A stretch of DNA of 46,666 nucleotides from Comamonadaceae bacterium (GTDB lineage Bacteria > Pseudomonadota > Gammaproteobacteria > Burkholderiales > Burkholderiaceae_C), in assembly GCA_947464995.1 (NCBI GenBank), contig CANHZG010000002.1:1-46666 (forward strand), in the 5' to 3' direction. A model generated the notes under the pieces. It was given only the letters and a program-made list of their open reading frames with translations, was not told the DNA's origin and ran no database searches. The position numbers and the translations under genes are program-made. Positions 39,348 to 46,666 of this stretch are shown in pieces. Position 1 is the first letter of the stretch. Each line of letters begins with the position of its first letter.

Positions 39348-39788
39348 ATGAGCTCCAAACCGCATAAACCCCACGCCCACGCCCGCAGCGCCTACCGCGT
39401 TTGGCGCAGAATTTCTACGCGCTGGATGGACAACGACGCCTACGGGCACGTGAACAACGTGGTTTATTACAGCTGGTTTGACACTGCGGTGAACGCCTAT
39501 CTGATAGAGCAGGGCGCCCTGGACGTAGTAAATGGCGCCACCATCGGCCTGGTGGTGGAAACCCATTGCAATTATTTCGCGCCCTTGTCTTTCCCGCAGA
39601 CGGTGGACGTGGGCCTGCGCGTTGCACACCGGGGCACGTCGAGCGCGCGCTACGAGCTCGGCATTTTTGGCAGCAGCGATACGGCAGCCGCCCAGGGCCA
39701 CTTTGTTCATGTGTACGTGGATGCGCTCACACGCAAGCCTGCGCCGCTGTCCCCCACCCTTGTTTCTGTATTGGATGCTTTGCTATGA
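39348..39788 (+). CDS. acyl-CoA thioesterase, 4HBT/hotdog family
   Basis: 'RWMDNDAYGHVNNVVYYSWFDTAVNAYL'. Confidence 0.92.
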   Translation: MSSKPHKPHAHARSAYRVWRRISTRWMDNDAYGHVNNVVYYSWFDTAVNAYLIEQGALDVVNGATIGLVVETHCNYFAPLSFPQTVDVGLRVAHRGTSSARYELGIFGSSDTAAAQGHFVHVYVDALTRKPAPLSPTLVSVLDALL

Positions 39789-40495
39789 ATTCAGCCTTGA
39801 CCGACGCCCGCGCCGTGGACGCGGCCATCACCTCGCGCATGTCAACGCGTGCTTTTACCAGCCAAGCGGTGGAAAAGCAGCTGCTCACGCACTTGCTGGA
39901 GGTGGCCAGTCGCTCGCCATCGGGCACCAACACCCAGCCGTGGAGGGTTTATGTGCTGCAAGGCGCCAGCCGCCAAAGCTTGGTGGAGCAGGTTTGCGCC
40001 GCACACGATGCCGTGCGCGCCGACCCGGCGCTGGGGGGCCAGTACGTCGAGGAGTACGACTACTACCCGCAAAAGTGGGTCAGCCCGTATATTGATCGCC
40101 GCCGCGAAAACGGCTGGGGCTTGTATGGCCTCTTGGGCATCGGCAAAGGCGACAAAGACCAGATGCACGCCCAACACCAGCGTAATTACCGCTTTTTTGA
40201 TGCGCCGGTGGGGCTTATGTTTACTGTTGACCGGGTGATGGGCCGTGGATCGTTGGTGGACTACGGAATGTTTTTGCAAAGCATCATGGTGGCGGCGCGC
40301 GGTCATGGTTTGTCGACCTGTCCACAAGCGGCCTGGAACGGCTTTGCCAAAATCATCCTGCCCCACATTGGTGCCGGACCCGACGAAATGCTGGTTTGCG
40401 GCATGGCCCTGGGCTACGCTGACGAGGCCGCCACGGTTAATCGTTTCCATACCCCGCGCGTGCCGGTATCAGCGTTCACCACCTGGCTGGAATGA
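39785..40495 (+). CDS. nitroreductase family protein
   Basis: 'SRMSTRAFTSQAVEKQLLTHLLEVASRSPSGTNTQPWRVYVL', 'MFLQSIMVAARGHGLSTCPQAAW'; ATGA overlap. Confidence 0.94.
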   Translation: MNSALTDARAVDAAITSRMSTRAFTSQAVEKQLLTHLLEVASRSPSGTNTQPWRVYVLQGASRQSLVEQVCAAHDAVRADPALGGQYVEEYDYYPQKWVSPYIDRRRENGWGLYGLLGIGKGDKDQMHAQHQRNYRFFDAPVGLMFTVDRVMGRGSLVDYGMFLQSIMVAARGHGLSTCPQAAWNGFAKIILPHIGAGPDEMLVCGMALGYADEAATVNRFHTPRVPVSAFTTWLE

Positions 40496-40528
40496 CGCCA
40501 GACCCCTTCCACATTTGCAAGTGCCGCC

Positions 40529-41515
40529 ATGATTTCTAACGCCAACAAGCCCCCCGTCCTAGTCACCCGCGCCATATTTCCTGAGGTGATTGCGCGCCTT
40601 GCTGAACATTTCGCGGTCGAGTCCAACCCAGACGACACGCTATGGGACCGTGCTGAGTTGATACGCCGCCTGCAGGGCAAAGTGGGCGTCTTTACTACCG
40701 GTGTGGAGCGCATGGACGCCGAACTGCTGGCTCAATGCCACAGCCTGAAGATTTGCGCCAACATGACCGTGGGCTTCAATAACTTTGACCTGGGCGCCAT
40801 GACCGCTGCGGGCGTTCTGGGCACCAACGCCCCGGACGTGCTGACCGAGACCACTGCCGACTTTGGCTTTGCGCTGCTCATGGCCACGGCGCGGCGGGTG
40901 ACCGAGAGCGAGCATTTTTTGCGCGCTGGCAACTGGACGCGCTGGAGCTATGACATGTTCTCGGGCGCCGAGGTGCACGCCAGCACCCTGGGTATTTTGG
41001 GCATGGGCCGCATTGGGCAGGCCATCGCCCGCCGGGGCGCCCTGGGCTTTGGCATGCAGGTTGTCTATCACAACCGCTCGCCCTTGAGCGCCGCGCTGGA
41101 GCAGGAATGCAAGGCGCGCTATGTAAGCAAAAAAGAATTACTCCAAACCGCCGACCACCTTATGTTGGTGGTGCCCTATAGCGCGGCTTCTCACCATGCC
41201 ATTGGCGCGGCCGAGCTGGCGCTGATGAAACCGACGGCGACGCTCATCAACATCGCGCGCGGTGGCGTGGTGGACGACGCGGCGCTGGCCCAGGCGCTCA
41301 AAAACCGGGTGATTGCGGCGGCCGGTTTGGACGTGTTTGAGGGCGAGCCCAGCGTGCACCCGGCCTTATTGCAAGTGCCCAATGTGGTGCTGACCCCCCA
41401 CATCGCCAGCGCCACCGAAGGCACGCGCCGCGCCATGGCCCAAATGGCGGTCGACAACCTGGTGGGCTATCTGGTGCACGGGCGGGCGGTGACGCCGCTG
41501 AACTCCCCGGTCTGA
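40529..41515 (+). CDS. D-2-hydroxyacid dehydrogenase (GhrB-like glyoxylate/hydroxypyruvate reductase)
   Basis: 'LGILGMGRIGQAIARRGALGFGMQVVYHNRS', 'INIARGGVVDDAALAQAL'. Confidence 0.94.
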   Translation: MISNANKPPVLVTRAIFPEVIARLAEHFAVESNPDDTLWDRAELIRRLQGKVGVFTTGVERMDAELLAQCHSLKICANMTVGFNNFDLGAMTAAGVLGTNAPDVLTETTADFGFALLMATARRVTESEHFLRAGNWTRWSYDMFSGAEVHASTLGILGMGRIGQAIARRGALGFGMQVVYHNRSPLSAALEQECKARYVSKKELLQTADHLMLVVPYSAASHHAIGAAELALMKPTATLINIARGGVVDDAALAQALKNRVIAAAGLDVFEGEPSVHPALLQVPNVVLTPHIASATEGTRRAMAQMAVDNLVGYLVHGRAVTPLNSPV

Positions 41516-41579
41516 TCGCCGACCTCCCGTTGTGTGTGACGGACCGCAATATAGTCTTTGCCTACGAAAGAGGAATGTG

Positions 41580-42602
41580 ATGACAACTTTGAAATCCCTG
41601 CTGGCGCTGCCCATGTTGGCCTGCGCTTTTGCCGCGTCAGCCCAGACGGTGACGCTGAAATTGCACCATTTTTTACCCGCCGGGTCGGCCGCGCAAACCA
41701 TGTTCATCAAGCCCTGGTGCGACCGCATTGCCCAGGAGTCTGGCGACAAGATCAAATGCCAGATTTACCCGTCCATGCAACTTGGCGGCACGCCGCCGCA
41801 GTTGTTTGACCAAGTCAAAGACGGCGTGGTGGATGTGACCTGGACGCTGCTGGGTTATTCGGCTGGACGTTTTCCGCTGGTGGAGGTGTTTGAGTTGCCC
41901 TTCATGATGCAAAGCCCCGAGGCCACCAGCAAGGCCGTGTGGGACTACGTGCAACTCAATGACCTGGGCGAGTTCAAGGACGTGCATCCCCTGGCCTTCC
42001 ATGTGCACGGCGACGGCGTGTTCCATATGGTCAACAAACCAATCAAGGTCATGGCCGACCTGAAGGACCAAAAAGTGCGCGCCCCCACGCGCCAGACCAA
42101 CAAAATGCTCGCGGCCCTGGGCGCCACGCCCGTGGCCATGCCGGTGCCCCAGGTCAGCGAGGCGCTGGCCAAGTCGGTGATTGATGGCGCCTTGGTGCCC
42201 TACGAAGTGGTGCCCGCCGTTAAGATTCAGGAACTGGTGAAGTTCCACTCCGAGACCGATCCGGTCGAGCCCGCGATTTACACATCGGTATTCATCCTGG
42301 CCATGAACAAGGCCAAGTACGAGGGTCTGCCTGCGGAGCTGAAGAAGGTGATTGATGCCAACAGCGGCAAGGCGCTCTCGGGCATGGCCGGTAAAGCTTT
42401 CCTGGCCGCCGACGTAGAAGGCAAAAAGCTCACCACCAAGAACACTACCAACGTCATTCCCAAATCCGAATTAGAGGCTTGGAAAAAAGTCGGCCAAACG
42501 GTGACTGACGGTTGGGTGGCCGACGTCACGGCCAAGGGAGCGAACGGCAAGCAGTTGCTGGAAAGCGCCCGTGCGCTGATTGCCAAGAACACCGACAAGT
42601 AA
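41580..42602 (+). CDS. TRAP transporter solute-binding protein (DctP family)
   Basis: Signal peptide; 'LKLHHFLPAGSAAQTMFIKPWCDRIAQESGDKIKCQIYPSMQLGG', 'KVRAPTRQTNKMLAALGATPVAMP'. Confidence 0.94.
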   Translation: MTTLKSLLALPMLACAFAASAQTVTLKLHHFLPAGSAAQTMFIKPWCDRIAQESGDKIKCQIYPSMQLGGTPPQLFDQVKDGVVDVTWTLLGYSAGRFPLVEVFELPFMMQSPEATSKAVWDYVQLNDLGEFKDVHPLAFHVHGDGVFHMVNKPIKVMADLKDQKVRAPTRQTNKMLAALGATPVAMPVPQVSEALAKSVIDGALVPYEVVPAVKIQELVKFHSETDPVEPAIYTSVFILAMNKAKYEGLPAELKKVIDANSGKALSGMAGKAFLAADVEGKKLTTKNTTNVIPKSELEAWKKVGQTVTDGWVADVTAKGANGKQLLESARALIAKNTDK

Positions 42603-42638
42603 CGCACGTTGCGGCCGGGGCTGGTGTGCCGCGAAGGG

Positions 42639-43195
42639 ATGTCCATGCAAGAAACCGGTTTTTCAAGCGACTCAAGCTTGTCGCCAGACGCTTTTGGCCC
42701 TTATGGACGCAAGCTTTTTTTGGCATGCAGGTGGCTCGCGCTGCTGGGAGGTGCCGTTTTTTTGCTGCTGGTCGCCATGAGCATCGTTAGCATCGTGGGG
42801 CGCAAACTTTTTTCCGCACCGGTGCCGGGAGATGTGGAGATTTTGCAAATGGCGGCGGCTTGTGCCTCGGCCAGTTTTTTTGCTTATTGCCACCTCAACG
42901 CAGGCGATGTGAAGGTGGACTTTTTCACCGCCCGCGCAAGCAGCAAAAGCGTACACCGCCTGGACGCCTTGGGCTCGGGGCTGGTGGGTCTGTTTGGCAG
43001 TGTGGTGACCTGGCGCGCGCTCGAAGGCGCCCTGTCCATCCGCGCAGCCGGTGAAACCAGCATGATTTTGGGCTGGCCCGTGTGGATTGCCCAGATTTTG
43101 ATGGTGCCAGGTTTTGTGTTGCTGGCGCTGGCAGGGTTCTATATGGTTGCGCTGCATCTGCGTCGCAGCGCCTTACCCGCACCGCGAACGTCAGC

Positions 43196-43199
<4 letters not shown>
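42639..43199 (+). CDS. TRAP transporter small permease (DctQ)
   Basis: Four hydrophobic segments; between DctP and DctM. Confidence 0.9.
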
Positions 43200-45738
<2,539 letters not shown>

Positions 45739-45856
45739 GCTGCGCCCATTATTCAGAGCGTGGGAGTGTGTGACATAGCGGTCGGCCATGGGGCGTTGAA
45801 CTCGGCAGTTGGCTCGTCGCCCACGGTTTCTGAACCACAATGCGCTTTTGGAGGGC

Positions 45857-46666
45857 ATGGCTTTGAATGACGCGATGGTTGGAGTGGGCTTGGGTTTGCT
45901 GGTGCTCAACACCGTGCTGGCGCTGTGGGCCTTGCTGCGCCGCAGCGATGGCGCTGGCCCAACGGTGGCAGCCCAGGCGCACGCAGAACTATTGCAAATG
46001 CTGCAGGCCAGCGCCGAACGCATAGACCGACTCGAGCGCGAACTGCGCCGCGAAGTGACCGAATCTGCGCGTGGTGGTCGCCAGGAGTCCGCCCAAAACC
46101 TGGCAACATTTCAGCAAACCCTGACCCAACAAGCCGCTGAGGCCACGCGCACCCAAAACACCCAGATCGACGCCTTTGGTCTGCAACTCGCCGGTTTGCA
46201 AAAGTCGCTCTCTGACACGCTGAGCACGCAGCTTTCCGGCTTGAGCGAATCCAACGCCCGGCGCATTGCCGAGCTCAGCGAAACCAGCGCCCGCACACTC
46301 GCCGAGGTGCGCCAGACGCTGGAGGCCCAGCTCGCCCAGCTGCAAACCACCAACGCGGCCAAGTTGGATGAGATGCGCGCCACGGTGGACGAAAAGCTGC
46401 AAACCACCTTGCAAGCGCGCCTGGGCGCGGGCTTCAAGCAAGTGGCTGACCAGTTGGAACAAGTGCACAAAGGCTTGGGCGAAATGCAAACCCTGGCCCA
46501 GGGCGTGGGCGACCTCAAACACTTGCTCACCAACGTCAAGACGCGCGGCATTTTTGGCGAGGCGCAACTGGCATCGCTGTTGGAGCAGGTGTTTGTGAGC
46601 GAGCAATATGCCGCCCAGGTAGCCACCCGGCCAGGCAGCAAAAACGTGGTGGACTTTGCCATCAAG
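45857..46666 (+). CDS. rmuC: RmuC-family DNA recombination protein, 3' truncated by window end
   Basis: Open frame to the edge: N-terminal TM, long coiled coil, 'LGEMQTLAQGVGDLKHLLTNVKTRGIFGEAQLASLLEQV…KNVVDFAIK'. Confidence 0.92.
   Translation, partial: MALNDAMVGVGLGLLVLNTVLALWALLRRSDGAGPTVAAQAHAELLQMLQASAERIDRLERELRREVTESARGGRQESAQNLATFQQTLTQQAAEATRTQNTQIDAFGLQLAGLQKSLSDTLSTQLSGLSESNARRIAELSETSARTLAEVRQTLEAQLAQLQTTNAAKLDEMRATVDEKLQTTLQARLGAGFKQVADQLEQVHKGLGEMQTLAQGVGDLKHLLTNVKTRGIFGEAQLASLLEQVFVSEQYAAQVATRPGSKNVVDFAIK

Noticed and set aside
39097-39351. 84-aa plus-strand ORF in the phasin/thioesterase gap with an ATGA overlap to the thioesterase
   Set aside because: Overlies the phasin promoter and operators, begins in promoter DNA, and has no recognisable family; kept only as a weak possibility.

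Overview
This 46.7 kb window is a gene-dense, GC-rich bacterial chromosome segment. Protein content and gene order suggest Burkholderiales, probably Comamonadaceae-like; this is inference, no search was run. Most of it is conserved housekeeping: argH, hemC-hemD-hemX-hemY, rne/rluC, maf-yceD-rpmF-plsX-fabH-fabD-fabG-acpP-fabF, mucD/degP-like, lepA-lepB-rnc-era-recO-pdxJ-acpS-nagZ. Accessory content includes two cyclic-nucleotide-binding-domain proteins followed by a eukaryote-like class I phosphodiesterase homologue, a sulfatase, an alpha-carbonic anhydrase, a secreted beta-propeller protein, a phasin, a patatin, a DctPQM TRAP transporter next to pobA, and a partial rmuC. I saw no rRNA, tRNA, CRISPR array, IS element or prophage. 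The points most worth a second look are: (1) the cNMP receptor/class I PDE cluster; (2) an alpha-carbonic anhydrase lacking two normally conserved glutamates, behind an FNR-like box and a possibly leaderless start; (3) a terminator-ended small transcript candidate between mucD and lepA; (4) absence of rpoE/rseA/rseB between fabF and mucD; (5) a phasin promoter flanked by two near-identical 14-mers; (6) a 64-aa Lys/His-rich exported peptide.
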